64,000 bases of DNA from Lepidodermella squamata (Eukaryota; Gastrotricha), in contig JBLDXI010000019.1 of NCBI GenBank assembly GCA_047495785.1, positions 1,550,001-1,614,000 on the forward strand. The letters run 5' to 3'. The translations under genes were made by a program, and so were the position numbers. Under the pieces are notes generated by a model. That model was not told the origin of the DNA and ran no database searches. It saw only the letters and a program-made list of their open reading frames with translations. Positions within the stretch are counted from its first letter, which is position 1; every line of letters begins with the position of its first letter. This document shows positions 13,703 through 23,456 of the stretch, in pieces.

Positions 13703-13708
13703 AATAAA
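13703..13708 (+). promoter_or_regulatory. Poly(A) signal of the receptor gene
   Basis: AATAAA lies 102 bp after the receptor stop and only 15 bp before the stop codon of the convergent TPR-SET gene, so the two 3' ends nearly overlap. A reverse AATAAA at 13619-13624 could serve the opposite gene. Confidence 0.5.
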
Positions 13709-13723
13709 GTTTTCAGTTTGATT

Positions 13724-15718
13724 TCAGTCTTTTGAAAGGATCGAAGACAATCTTTGTACAGACTGTCCGATCATTGGCAGCATTAATTTGTGTAGCAGCG
13801 TTTCGTCCCCAAAGCGGATGCGCGCGATGTCCTTGAGCTTTTTCAACCAGAAGCGAGCTTTCTCGTAATCCTTCTGCGACAGGTGAAGGTCAGCGAGTTT
13901 CAGCGCAGCGGCTTGAGCCTCGAGCATCCAGCCAAGCTCGACACGTCGTTGGAAAACCTCCTCTGTAGTAGCAATGGCTTCCTTAATGTCTTTGATTTCG
14001 CAATCTACGCACAACAGCGCTTTCATCACCATTTCAGCGAATGGAACGTCGATGGTCGTTTGCTTCCGCAGCTTTTTGATTGCGTTTGACTGCTTCTTCT
14101 CCAGGAAGAAGCTTCCGAAATGCGACTTCTTGCCATCTGATCCCTCGATCTTACGGTGAATGCAGCAAGCTAGCTTCCGAATGACAGGCGTTCCTGACTC
14201 TTCGAGGGCACAAAGCCTGCAATTGCACTTTGTCATACGGCGATACCGCAATAGTCGCTGTTCGTAGGGGAGTGTTACTACCGGGCGAAACTGGAGAACC
14301 AGCTCCTCTCCCTCCCAAACGTCGCGGGTTGTCCGAATCATGAAAAAGTCGCCGATTATGAGATGATCACAATTACTGTCGACACAAGCCAAACGGAAAA
14401 ATGAGGGCAAAGCCCAAAACGCTGTCATGTAAGCCTGTTGCTCTGAAGGCAGTGTCGCAACCCGCACCAGGTTCAACTTGTAAATATCGTATATCTTTTT
14501 GATTAAATACAAATCCTCGTACTTGGGCTCTTCGAAGTTGATTACTACACCCTTTTCGTCCGCGCGGTAGAGCTCATGCATATAATTCGGTAATTTAGGA
14601 TCGATTGTCACGTGATGAGCGATCTTTTCCGAAACGACCCGTTGCCAGTCCCATTCTTCCTCAGGTTGCAGGTAGACAACCGCTTTAGATGCGCAAATTA
14701 GAGTGCCAGCCGGAATTTTACACCGAGAAAAAACTGTCATGCCCGAATTTGCGTCACGCTTTCGTAGCTCAGCGAGCTCCGTGTTGAAAAATTCACCATG
14801 GTCCAAGATTGGTGACTTGATCGACTCTTCCCACATTCCTAGAATGTCATAAGAGCCAAGCTGAGCTTCCTTGTGCCTGGCCTCGGTCTTCGCTTTCAGC
14901 TCTCCAATTTTCTTTACGAAATCTTCTTCTTTGAATGTCAGACATTTGTCACTGTTGATGACAGCTAGACACGAGTCATATTCCCGCAAGTGGTACAGCG
15001 CCTGAGCTTCATGTAACCACAAGTCGGGTATCAACGGATTGAGCCTCAACCCCTCCTCAGCATCTGCAAGTGCTTGTCTCGGCAAACTTAATGAAAGGAG
15101 AATAGAGGCTCGATTCGCAAAGCTCATTGGGTCGAGGGGATCTTCCTTGATAGCCGAGTCGTACCATTCCAAAGCATCTTCGAGCTCTTGATTTTTAAAA
15201 TGGCGATACGCCCTGCTCTTCATGGTCTCGGATAGTTGACTGTTCCGCGTTGCAATTGGCTCGATGCGTGCATGCCAGCGTATTCCTTTCAGCATCGAAT
15301 GGCTTGGGTCGAGAACAATTACGTCGTCCTCGTGCTCGACTTGCAGGACCATTTTGAAATCTGCATCAACTGTTAAATAAGGATTTCTGACCGCAATAAT
15401 TGTGCCAGCACGTAGGTCGATGTCGTTATCCGTTATGACATAGAGACTGATGGCTTTATCGCCCTCTGGATCGTCGAGGAGACATTGCAAAACGCTTTTG
15501 CCGCACGCATTTTTCCGATTAATTGTCGGAGCGATGATTCGAGCGAGTAAAAATTTACCAGCGTGAACTGTCCCAGAACCAATCCGAAGTAATTGGTCAA
15601 TTGTGAGGTTGTTTTGCGGTAGCAAAAACGACAGAGGATTGAATCGTTCAACTTTAAGTTGGTCCAGATGGTTCTTGAGCATGACTTCTCGACGGTACTT
15701 CAACAAAAAATCCGCCAT
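13724..15718 (-). CDS. TPR and SET domain protein, tandem copy 1
   Basis: Single-exon gene of 664 residues from the ATG at 15718; the open frame extends further 5' only from a TTG. About 160 N-terminal residues contain a small beta-rich module. They are followed by a TPR region at about 165-255 (AYRHFKNQELEDALEWYDSA, then FANRASILLSL), a split SET domain at about 325-510, and a Cys-rich post-SET segment (CNCRLCALEE). SET proteins of the SMYD/TPR type methylate lysines. However, the SET signature NHSC reads RLAC here, in SFFRLACVDSNCD, so methyltransferase activity is doubtful. Its neighbour at 16644-18695 is a clear paralogue with the same domain order. No intron is needed, unlike most neighbours. 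Confidence 0.8.
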   Translation of the reverse strand: MADFLLKYRREVMLKNHLDQLKVERFNPLSFLLPQNNLTIDQLLRIGSGTVHAGKFLLARIIAPTINRKNACGKSVLQCLLDDPEGDKAISLYVITDNDIDLRAGTIIAVRNPYLTVDADFKMVLQVEHEDDVIVLDPSHSMLKGIRWHARIEPIATRNSQLSETMKSRAYRHFKNQELEDALEWYDSAIKEDPLDPMSFANRASILLSLSLPRQALADAEEGLRLNPLIPDLWLHEAQALYHLREYDSCLAVINSDKCLTFKEEDFVKKIGELKAKTEARHKEAQLGSYDILGMWEESIKSPILDHGEFFNTELAELRKRDANSGMTVFSRCKIPAGTLICASKAVVYLQPEEEWDWQRVVSEKIAHHVTIDPKLPNYMHELYRADEKGVVINFEEPKYEDLYLIKKIYDIYKLNLVRVATLPSEQQAYMTAFWALPSFFRLACVDSNCDHLIIGDFFMIRTTRDVWEGEELVLQFRPVVTLPYEQRLLRYRRMTKCNCRLCALEESGTPVIRKLACCIHRKIEGSDGKKSHFGSFFLEKKQSNAIKKLRKQTTIDVPFAEMVMKALLCVDCEIKDIKEAIATTEEVFQRRVELGWMLEAQAAALKLADLHLSQKDYEKARFWLKKLKDIARIRFGDETLLHKLMLPMIGQSVQRLSSILSKD

Positions 15719-16643
15719 CAAGGTGGATTGGAAAAAGCCGTACGTTGACCGGCCTACAGTGTTTCGCAAAATTGTTGACTATGAAAATACCAAGTCATGA
15801 GCGTTGTTTGAAGTGATACCGGCGGGGTAAATCTATAAAATCGATCAGTGCGCGCGAATTAAATGCTGCGCTGTGCAAAGTTTACATTGTGGCCTTATTG
15901 TGTCTATGATAACAAGGATACGGTATTTGCTCTGCGCTCAGTGGCGTATGGCAGAACAGGCGGCATCGATAAGCGCGGCTCGACATGAAAATCATACCGA
16001 CCTTATATGAATAATTTATTTAGAGAGTATATAAAATCATCACGCGGGAAAAAGCCGAGATCTTTGCGCTAAGAATTACAGGCATTTTTTTGCAGACCGC
16101 AGCTATATCCACAAATAGATGAATATCTTCCACCACACAGGGGGAGAGGGATGGTAAGCACTTTCCTAATCGCTAACACTGATCATCGAATCAAATGATG
16201 AAGATATTACTAGAAGGGTGTGCAACTAACTGCGTTTTAATGCTGTCATAAAATAGTGATGAGAGCCTTTCTGATAGATTTTTTGCCATCAAATTTTTTG
16301 CCGTGGAAATATCTGGCGCTCATCGCCCGACATCCGGACTTCCGTTTAGCAGAAACAATATAATAATATATCTCAACACTTAACACGTATTTCCTAAGGG
16401 AGTGTGCGCGGTGTAATCAGTATTAAAGCCGTATAGTGTCGAGTATCAATGAGCGCCTTCAGATGTGATGGCAGCTGAAATAACCGATTATTTTGCGGCG
16501 AAAATCCCTGCGAAAACAAACTTTTTACTCAAGGCACTCAAAATGACCACCAAATGCTACTAAATTCTACGAAAGCAGTTTACTCAGCAAAAACAAGAAA
16601 TTTATGTACCGAATCTGATTTGATTTATTAAAGTTAGAAATAA
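15719..16643. other. Intergenic between the two TPR-SET genes
   Basis: Spacer of 925 bp expected to carry the promoter of copy 1 and the 3' UTR of copy 2, both minus strand. No gene, tRNA or long repeat was recognised. Confidence 0.4.
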
Positions 16644-18695
16644 TCATCTGAAGGAAGCATTAGAGAATCCGCTGCTAAACAAGGTATCCGGAGTTTTTAG
16701 GGAACTAGCTGCCAAAACTAGCTCCGAAGGCGCGAGATGGTTCAAGAGGTTTTCATCGCCGTAGTAGGTTTTAGCCAGAACTTTCAGCTTCATTTTCCAA
16801 CTATTCGTTTCTTCGACACTCCAGCCACCAAGAGGACTGTTTAATGATAGAATTAAGGCTATACCGATGCATTCTAACACCCAACCGAGACCTTCCCATT
16901 GTGTGTAGATCTCCTTATAAATTCGGAGGCCTTCCTTATACTTTCCAGAAGCGATTTTCATCTTCGCGACAATAGCTTGCATTCTGCCAGATAAAGGGTC
17001 CAACGATTGGTCCAGTCTCATTCCTCGCATCTCTACCAGAAATTCGGAGAACTCCACAGCCACATCTGTGGGGTTGGGGGTAGTCAGCTGGGATTTAATC
17101 TCGAATGCATCAAGTTTCGCTGTGAAATACCGCATTTTGTTGCGACAGTTCGATGCCTCGGTAGACTCGAATGAGCAAAGCCTGCATTTACAAGAATAAC
17201 CGCGCTTCTCACGGTAAAAAACTTCGCGATGCTCGAAGCTCAACTTGGTCGGATGGAGTTGCAAGAACAGCTGATCGCCTGGTGCAATATTTTTTGTCGC
17301 TCTCAGAAACATGAAATCACCAATGGTATATCTGTCGCAATTACTGTCGACACAAGAAAAATTGAAAGCGGAAGGTGCTAGCCAAAAGCCGACACTTCTG
17401 TCATCAGTGCCGGAGAAGACGTTATTTTCGAGAATCGCCTTAACTCTTTGGGGGTCTATTGGTGTGAAAGATGCTTGTTCAAGCCGCCTCAATACAGATC
17501 CGGCGTATAACTGAAAGAATTCTCGAGCCGTTGTTAAGTTGCTTTCTAGCTCCTTAACGATTCGAGCCAATAATTCAGAATTACTTTGACTAGGGCTAAA
17601 AACTAGGGCCTTTGAGCAACAGATAAGCGATCCACTTGAGATGGGCTTCAAGGCCACCACGCCTCGCTCGTAACCGGGTAAACTTTTCACTTGGACAGAT
17701 GACTTGTCAAAAAAGTCTGCATGGTCGAGGTATGGCGAACCTTGCGATTCGTTCCACATGCCGAGCAAATCATACTCACCGAGTTTGGCCTCTCTGCTCC
17801 GTCTATTCGCCCGAGCTGTCAGGACAAGAAACTCTCGATCTGCAACATGCCGCGATCCTTCGCTCGACAGAAACGATGAGCACTCTTCGTATCGCTGCAG
17901 CATATAAAGCGCCTTGCCTTTTCTAAAGACTAATTTCTTATTTGTTGGGTCGAACGTCAAGCCTTTTCCCGCATCAGCCAGTGCTTCTTTCGCCTTGCCC
18001 AGCGAAGCGTAAGTTGCTGATCTATTCGAATAGAGCAATGCATTATTCGGCTCCTCAACAATTGCATTGTTGTAGCATTCGAGAGCTTGCTCGAACTTTT
18101 GATTCTTGAAATACTCGTTTCCTCTATCTTTCCATTTCGACGTGGAGAGGTCAGGCTTTTGAGGTAAAGGTGTTTGCAGGGGTGTTCGCCATGGAATGCC
18201 CGAATGGAAGGGATGGCCAGGCTCAAGGATCCCAATATGATTTGGATTGTCGCATAGAAGAGCCTCAGGAGGTGAACCCAAAATCAGCGTATGGAGAGGA
18301 TTCATGATAATGAAAACAGTGCCAGGTTGCAGTAAAGTGCTAGGCAGTGGCACCTTGCTTATCAAGCAGAGCGGTAGTGCATAAATTCCAGCAGGATCGT
18401 CGACAACAAGCCAGTTTAAAACTCCAAACGTTTTATCGTTCACCGGTGGCACAAGAGACCTTGCTAATAAATACTTTCCCATATGAATAAAATCAGGACC
18501 TTCTCGCAGAATTTTGTCGATGGTTATCAAATTTCGGGGATCGAGTGAAACTGGAGGCAGGTTTGAGTTCATGGCGATGTAAGGATATGGCGCCGAGCTT
18601 CCATTGATGAAGGCAACAGGTTGTTGAGCCATTCTCAGATTGTGCTGTTTTATCACAGCATCACGCTGGAAAAGTCGAAGTTCAGCCGAGTTCAT
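16644..18695 (-). CDS. TPR and SET domain protein, tandem copy 2
   Basis: Single-exon gene of 683 residues beginning at a true ATG (MNSAELRLFQRD). It is collinear with the copy at 13724-15718: N-terminal module with KYLLARSLVPPVND (copy 1 has KFLLARIIAPTINR), TPR repeats at about 190-280 (GNEYFKNQKFEQALECYNNA; LLYSNRSATYASLGKAKEAL), a split SET domain at about 345-530, and a post-SET cysteine cluster (YSCKCRLCSFE). The SET signature NHSC reads NFSC, losing the His but keeping Asn and Cys, so this copy is less degenerate than its partner. The block CVDSNCD..IGDF is shared by both and probably diagnostic of this subfamily. Likely a lysine methyltransferase-like protein; substrate unknown. Confidence 0.82.
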   Translation of the reverse strand: MNSAELRLFQRDAVIKQHNLRMAQQPVAFINGSSAPYPYIAMNSNLPPVSLDPRNLITIDKILREGPDFIHMGKYLLARSLVPPVNDKTFGVLNWLVVDDPAGIYALPLCLISKVPLPSTLLQPGTVFIIMNPLHTLILGSPPEALLCDNPNHIGILEPGHPFHSGIPWRTPLQTPLPQKPDLSTSKWKDRGNEYFKNQKFEQALECYNNAIVEEPNNALLYSNRSATYASLGKAKEALADAGKGLTFDPTNKKLVFRKGKALYMLQRYEECSSFLSSEGSRHVADREFLVLTARANRRSREAKLGEYDLLGMWNESQGSPYLDHADFFDKSSVQVKSLPGYERGVVALKPISSGSLICCSKALVFSPSQSNSELLARIVKELESNLTTAREFFQLYAGSVLRRLEQASFTPIDPQRVKAILENNVFSGTDDRSVGFWLAPSAFNFSCVDSNCDRYTIGDFMFLRATKNIAPGDQLFLQLHPTKLSFEHREVFYREKRGYSCKCRLCSFESTEASNCRNKMRYFTAKLDAFEIKSQLTTPNPTDVAVEFSEFLVEMRGMRLDQSLDPLSGRMQAIVAKMKIASGKYKEGLRIYKEIYTQWEGLGWVLECIGIALILSLNSPLGGWSVEETNSWKMKLKVLAKTYYGDENLLNHLAPSELVLAASSLKTPDTLFSSGFSNASFR

Positions 18696-19366
18696 TTTTA
18701 GAGTGTACTATTTCGATAAGACGATGTAGTTCAGAAACAGCGGCTGGCCAAGCATAATTACTCGTGGCTGCGGTGTATTTTTTGAATGAGCGCTTTTGTG
18801 TTGTATAACTACAGCTGCGTAGCTCTCCTGAGGGAATAAAAGAATTTCGCACGAGCGGCTGAAAGCAAGTAAATCGATATATTGCATGAATGGCTTGCAG
18901 TATAAGAAAAGGTGATCCATTCACTACATGCATGCTGCGAATAAATTTTTAATGACCGTGTCAGTAATATATAAAATTTAGCTGAGAAAACTCTACAACC
19001 CTCTAGCAAGCCATCATAAAGATTTTGTCTACCAACTACTATTCGTGAAAAATTTGACCCACATCAAATCTTGAGACGAGGTTATGGTTTTGTCAATCTT
19101 TGGTGCTAATGTAGCCGGAGAGTATGGCGAACTTCGGCTACGTTGGCAACAAAGACCAACGATGAACCCTTCTCGTTATCAAGGAAGATGAAAAATGCAA
19201 AATGCCAGAATGAGCGCAATTCACGGCCTTATCAACTTGACGGATGATTCATCTTAAACAATGACGCAATTATTCATTTCCAAGTGAGACTGCGCATTAA
19301 TGGTGAAAGCGATGATTCACAACTTGCTGTTTATTTATCATACATACAAATGAAAGCTTACGATTT
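18696..19366. other. Intergenic, promoter side of TPR-SET copy 2
   Basis: Spacer of 671 bp between minus-strand genes. Overlapping short ORFs at 18682-19009 lack motifs and have no paralogue support. Nothing else was recognised. Confidence 0.4.
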
Positions 19367-20525
19367 TCACCGTGGTATCAAAACAGCGATAGCTGTTATC
19401 ATGCAAGACGAAATGAACAAAAGCACTGAGTAGAAAGGGCATAAAGAGGAACACAGTTTTTTGCGTTGAGCGTCCCATATATCCAGCAAATTATTTGCTA
19501 CCGGTGGCAGTTGATCGCTTACTTTCTCCTCAACAGGAGTCAACATTTGTCTCTGATGACTGTAAACTTTGCGCTTTATCAACCCGCCTCCCAATAGTTT
19601 CAAGTTGCCAAGTAGGATAGGAACAGATATAGGAGAGGAACCTTGTGACTGAGCTTTCCTTCTCAGCCCAAGAAGTAGCAATGTCTTCCTGCTTTCAGCG
19701 ACATTACTCAGCCAAGGCCAATCAAAGTTTGAATCGTAAAAATACCAAATTGCAGCGGCTTTACGAGCATCCTCTGCACAATCACCAAAGCCGATGGGAC
19801 ATCCACTTGAATGGTCAAACACAATGAACACAGTTCTATTTTCGTCTATGACGAGAGATTGCGCCTCGATCGAAGAGTCACTTGATATGCTTCCGGGATC
19901 CAAAAGATAAGAGCTCGTTTCGTTCATTTTAAGCAGCGTATCTCGGAATGGCTGCGAGACCAGCAAGAATTTCTCTATACTTTTCCCCAAGTCTAGATAA
20001 ATCGCATAGACCAAAGCCTTGTAGACAATACTTAAGGACTGGGGAACATTTAGGACCTCTACGCAGTTTGATAAAGAAGAGTGGCGATATGATGGCACGT
20101 AAAAGCAACCCATTTTGCGTTTATCAGGGAAGCTTTCGTAGAACGTTTCCAATCGGCTCACTTTTTTGCGGCTAGCTACGTCCATTTTCACGAGACGGTG
20201 AATTTTTTGCCTAAATGAAAAAGAGTACATGCATTTTGGGTTTTAATAAACTTGAGAAATCCTACGCAATAAGTAGAGAAGCTATGAACTCAGGGCTTGT
20301 AGAAACGATAGCTAATCTCTCGCTCAAGCTGTTGGTCCGAATTAGGTCGTCGACAACTATTTTGAGTAGTTGATCGCCAACTTGAGCCCATAGTTTGTGA
20401 TTTCTTGCATTCGTATCAAGTGCCTGTTCGGAATAACGATGCTACAAAACGAGAACTACTTCAAGTGGCCATTGGCTAACCAATTTTAACAGCTTCTTGT
20501 TGGCAATTTCGTACGAGAACAGCAT
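19367..20525 (-). CDS. Dicer-like RNase III/dsRBD fragment protein A (catalytic residues lost, hydrophobic tail)
   Basis: Most divergent of three tandem paralogues. Proposed exons are 20525-20481, 20441-20266 and 20210-19367, giving about 354 residues. The last intron (55 bp) matches the position and phase of the paralogues; the first (39 bp) is uncertain. The RNase III half keeps LWAQVGD, where Dicer RNase IIIb has RLEFLGD, so the first catalytic Glu is Ala. The second motif, GDVFEAL in the paralogues, reads SIVYKAL, losing both Asp and Glu. A dsRBD-like stretch follows, ending AEDARKAAAIW. About 110 extra C-terminal residues end in a hydrophobic segment (LLFISSCMITAIAVLIP) that could anchor the protein in a membrane. 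Not an active nuclease by sequence; an RNA-binding or regulatory role is inference. Confidence 0.65.
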
Positions 20526-21078
20526 GGAAGCTCGAGAGTTCACAAAACTTGCTGTAACTTGCCTTGTTTAAGATTAGAGCGGCAAGGAATGGGATATGAG
20601 CTTCTTGCTGAGTAGACAGTTTTCTGCGAAACGATCGTTTTTACATGGTTGGCTCTGCTGAGTGCACCAAAATCGATTGTCTAACGTGCTCACCTGCGGC
20701 ACACGCTGTTAAATTACATCGATCGATCGATGATTTATCAATCATGCATGGCGAAGGTTGGCAACTAAATCTAACGAAGCATCGTAAAAGTAGAACTTTT
20801 CCTTTATTACTTATCGAACTCTTAGGCAAATCAAGAAATCTCTTGGATTATACGCAAATTTGTTCAGAAGCAACTGATAGGAGACGGATTAAGATTTCTC
20901 AAGGCTGAATCGGCTTGAATGCTCGCCAAACATATCCGACAGGGGAAACACGAGGGAACATTATTATATCTCACAATCCCGTTGTAGTTTGAACTCTTAG
21001 ATGTTTGGCGAAAATTCAAGCTCAAGCCGATTCAGCCTTGATAAAAGTTAATCATCAAAAGTCTGAAGCGATCCTCAA
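20526..21078. other. Intergenic between Dicer-like A and B
   Basis: Spacer of 553 bp containing the inverted repeat described at 20901-21039. Other ORFs here have no support. Confidence 0.45.
20901..21039. repeat. Inverted repeat, arms 33 and 39 bp, 67-bp loop
   Basis: Left arm 20901-20933 begins AAGGCTGAATCGGCTTGAAT. Right arm 21001-21039 is its reverse complement, apart from a 6-bp insertion (CTCAAG) and two substitutions. The spacer is 67 bp. A transcript across it would fold into a stem of about 33 bp. It lies between Dicer-like genes A and B and could be a small fold-back element or a hairpin RNA locus. Confidence 0.7.
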
Positions 21079-21928
21079 TCACCCAGACTTCGAAATGCGC
21101 CAAGGCCACTTCATAATGCTGGACATTTTCAGGGCTGATATCGACGCAGCCTTTTTAGCCAAATCTATATTTCGGCCCCGTCCGATTTCCTCGTCTCCGT
21201 AAAATGCCGAAAAGTCAGCTGTACCCACTTGCTGAATCTCCAAACTCTGCGGGAAAGTGCTGTTCGATTTTTCGTTCATCAGGGCGAAGGGGTCACGAAT
21301 ATTTGTGGCCTGTAGGTAAGCTAGAAGTCAATATTAGAAAAATACCACTCCTAGTTATCATATAGCTTACCGATAATAGGTGTGAATATCGGTACAAGAA
21401 TCGACTCTAGTTTTGCCACATGACTGCCGCAGTCAAGGTAAATCGCGTATACCAAAGCCTCGAAGACGTCACCAAGTGTTTTCGGAATGAACAAAACTTC
21501 ACAGCAATTTTTCGAAACCCGGTAGCATGGCAGGTAGAAAGCTTTACTGAACTTTCTTCTGTCCTTCGATAAACTTTGATAGTATTTCTTGAGGCGAGCT
21601 ATCTCGCCATTCAGCTGAACATCCGCTGAAACATGACTGGCGATTCCCATGCTGTGTAAAGAATATGAGATAGAAGTTCAGGGTTTACAGTTTTGACCGG
21701 ATCATACGCAATTATCATCGATCCGTACAAGTTGTTGCTCTCGGCAATCTGTTTGATATGATTTGAGGCTTTCAGCTTGGAAATAAGTTTGCTGATAATT
21801 TGCTTTAAATAGATATCGCCTTGCAGAGCCCAATTCACATGCTCCGAGTATGACTTGTTAAGAGCTTGAAGCAACAGATGAGGCGACTTGAAAGTATAGC
21901 CGAACTCTTTCTTAACTATGAGTTCCAT
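21079..21928 (-). CDS. Dicer-like stand-alone RNase III/dsRBD protein B
   Basis: Three exons (21928-21708, 21651-21371, 21320-21079; introns 56 and 50 bp) give 247 residues. Residues 1 to about 165 align with the Dicer RNase IIIb domain: EFGYTFKSPHLLLQAL, then WALQGD at the first active-site motif, then IPKTLGDVFEALVYAIYLDCG at the second (text split by position, each piece short). Residues about 170-245 are a dsRBD (DPFALMNEKS; DLAKKAASISAL). Compared with Dicer, the first catalytic Glu is Ala, while the Asp of GD and the second-motif Asp and Glu remain. No helicase, PAZ or RNase IIIa is present. The third-exon acceptor was chosen to preserve alignment with paralogue C (AYLQATNIRDP versus DFLMQRGIRDP). 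Probably dsRNA-binding; cleavage activity is uncertain. Confidence 0.8.
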
Positions 21929-23456
21929 TTTCGATTAGTGATGATGAGTGGTAGATGGTAGCGAGTGTGAAATTACTTTCCTCGAATATCGCTTTTTATA
22001 GAACTTCATTATCAGTGTTTTCTTGTTTTGCTGCAAGATGAGTCAACCCCCTATACTCGCAAAGATGAATAAAACTCAACAATGCAATATGAATCACTTA
22101 TAGATATCGCTGTTCCTCCGCTTAAGGTAAACGTAATCCTAAACTAACACTCGCGTCGAATGATCAATGCGAATGAGCAGTCGAACCTGGTTGCTGTACT
22201 AAGCCGCTTCTTGCACACGTCAACAAAAGCGTGAACAAACTCATCCTGTTTATTCCAGTAATGGCCTTTTTCGTATCACTCCGTTTAACAGAAAATCAGA
22301 AACTTTCGCCACAAGGATTTTGTACAGGCCATATTTCTGAAAGTCTAGCAAGCTTCATATAGGTAGTATAATGCGAGATCACCATACTTTACAGCTGAAA
22401 CCGCTTGGCAGGATGAAACTGCAATGTCTTTTCGAACATATTGTTGAGAGGATTATCAGCTCATTCACCCGCGTGAAAACAGAACCGTTAGTCACCATCA
22501 GTCTTTAAAATTAATCGAATAGAATACTTTATTCAATGAAAAATCAAACAGAGACAGGGTGTAGCGTTATATTTGTTGTTTAAAGGACTTGGTGCCCTAA
22601 TATTTTCCGTATTTGGTTCGACTGCGATGTTCGCCGCACAGTAACGATCTTGGTAAAATCATGAAGAAGGGGCGAGGTGAAAACTATTTTTCAACTCATC
22701 CCCTCTTCATGACTTTAGCTTAACCTTTCGCACGCGGCGAATATCGCAGGAGAACCAACAGCGAATGATGCGATTTCACTGGCAAGCAAATAATATATAT
22801 ACATCAAAGTTTTCGTAGGAGGAGCGTCGGAGCAAATCAGCGCTTCATCGTAGGTTTAGAAAATGATCCAAACCATTCAGCCATTGCAAACATGAAAGCT
22901 TCTTGGATTCCTGCTAGTATTGTGACGAAGTACAGCTCCATCCCTGATAATTAATCGTGGCGTCTTCTTCCTTAGATCGAGTTTCTTTGGTGGAGCAGGA
23001 ATTCTTGTTCGCGATTCCAACAGTTAACTGCCACGAGTGACGGTTAACACATATTATTTTCCATGGTGTGCATACGCATATGTTTGATGGTCGTATCTCA
23101 TTAATAATTCGCACACAGAGGTGATAAGTATGTATGATTAATTTTACATTTTGCAAGATGAATCATGCATGGATAATATGGGTATCGCTGTTTCAAAAAT
23201 AGACTCTTTCACGGGATCACGTGTTGAAGGTAAGCTGGAATACATGCGAAGATTACGAGGATAAAAATAAACGCTGTTTATTCTCAATTCATGCCATCAC
23301 TGGGATAAATAGTCGGAATAGAGGGAACTTCGGATGAAATTGCAAAAATATTCAGGAACAAATCAGGAACATCGCAGTCAAACCAAGCCCGAACATCGCA
23401 GCAATTAATCAATGTAACTCAAAATAGATGGATGAAAAGTGAGAATGCCAATTCAT
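21929..23456. other. Intergenic between Dicer-like B and C
   Basis: Spacer of 1.53 kb containing the long fold-back at 22613-22758. No protein gene is supported. Confidence 0.45.
22613..22758. repeat. Long imperfect fold-back hairpin, arms about 70 nt, loop about 4 nt
   Basis: The two halves are imperfect reverse complements meeting near 22684-22687 (CTAT). Paired blocks include TTGGTTC with GAACCAA at the base, CTGCGATGTTCGCCGC with GCGGCGAATATCGCAG, and TCATGAAGAAGGGG with CCCCTCTTCATGA near the apex. Internal mismatches and one bulge break the stem, as in microRNA precursors or decayed palindromic elements. It lies in the spacer between Dicer-like genes B and C. Confidence 0.8.
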
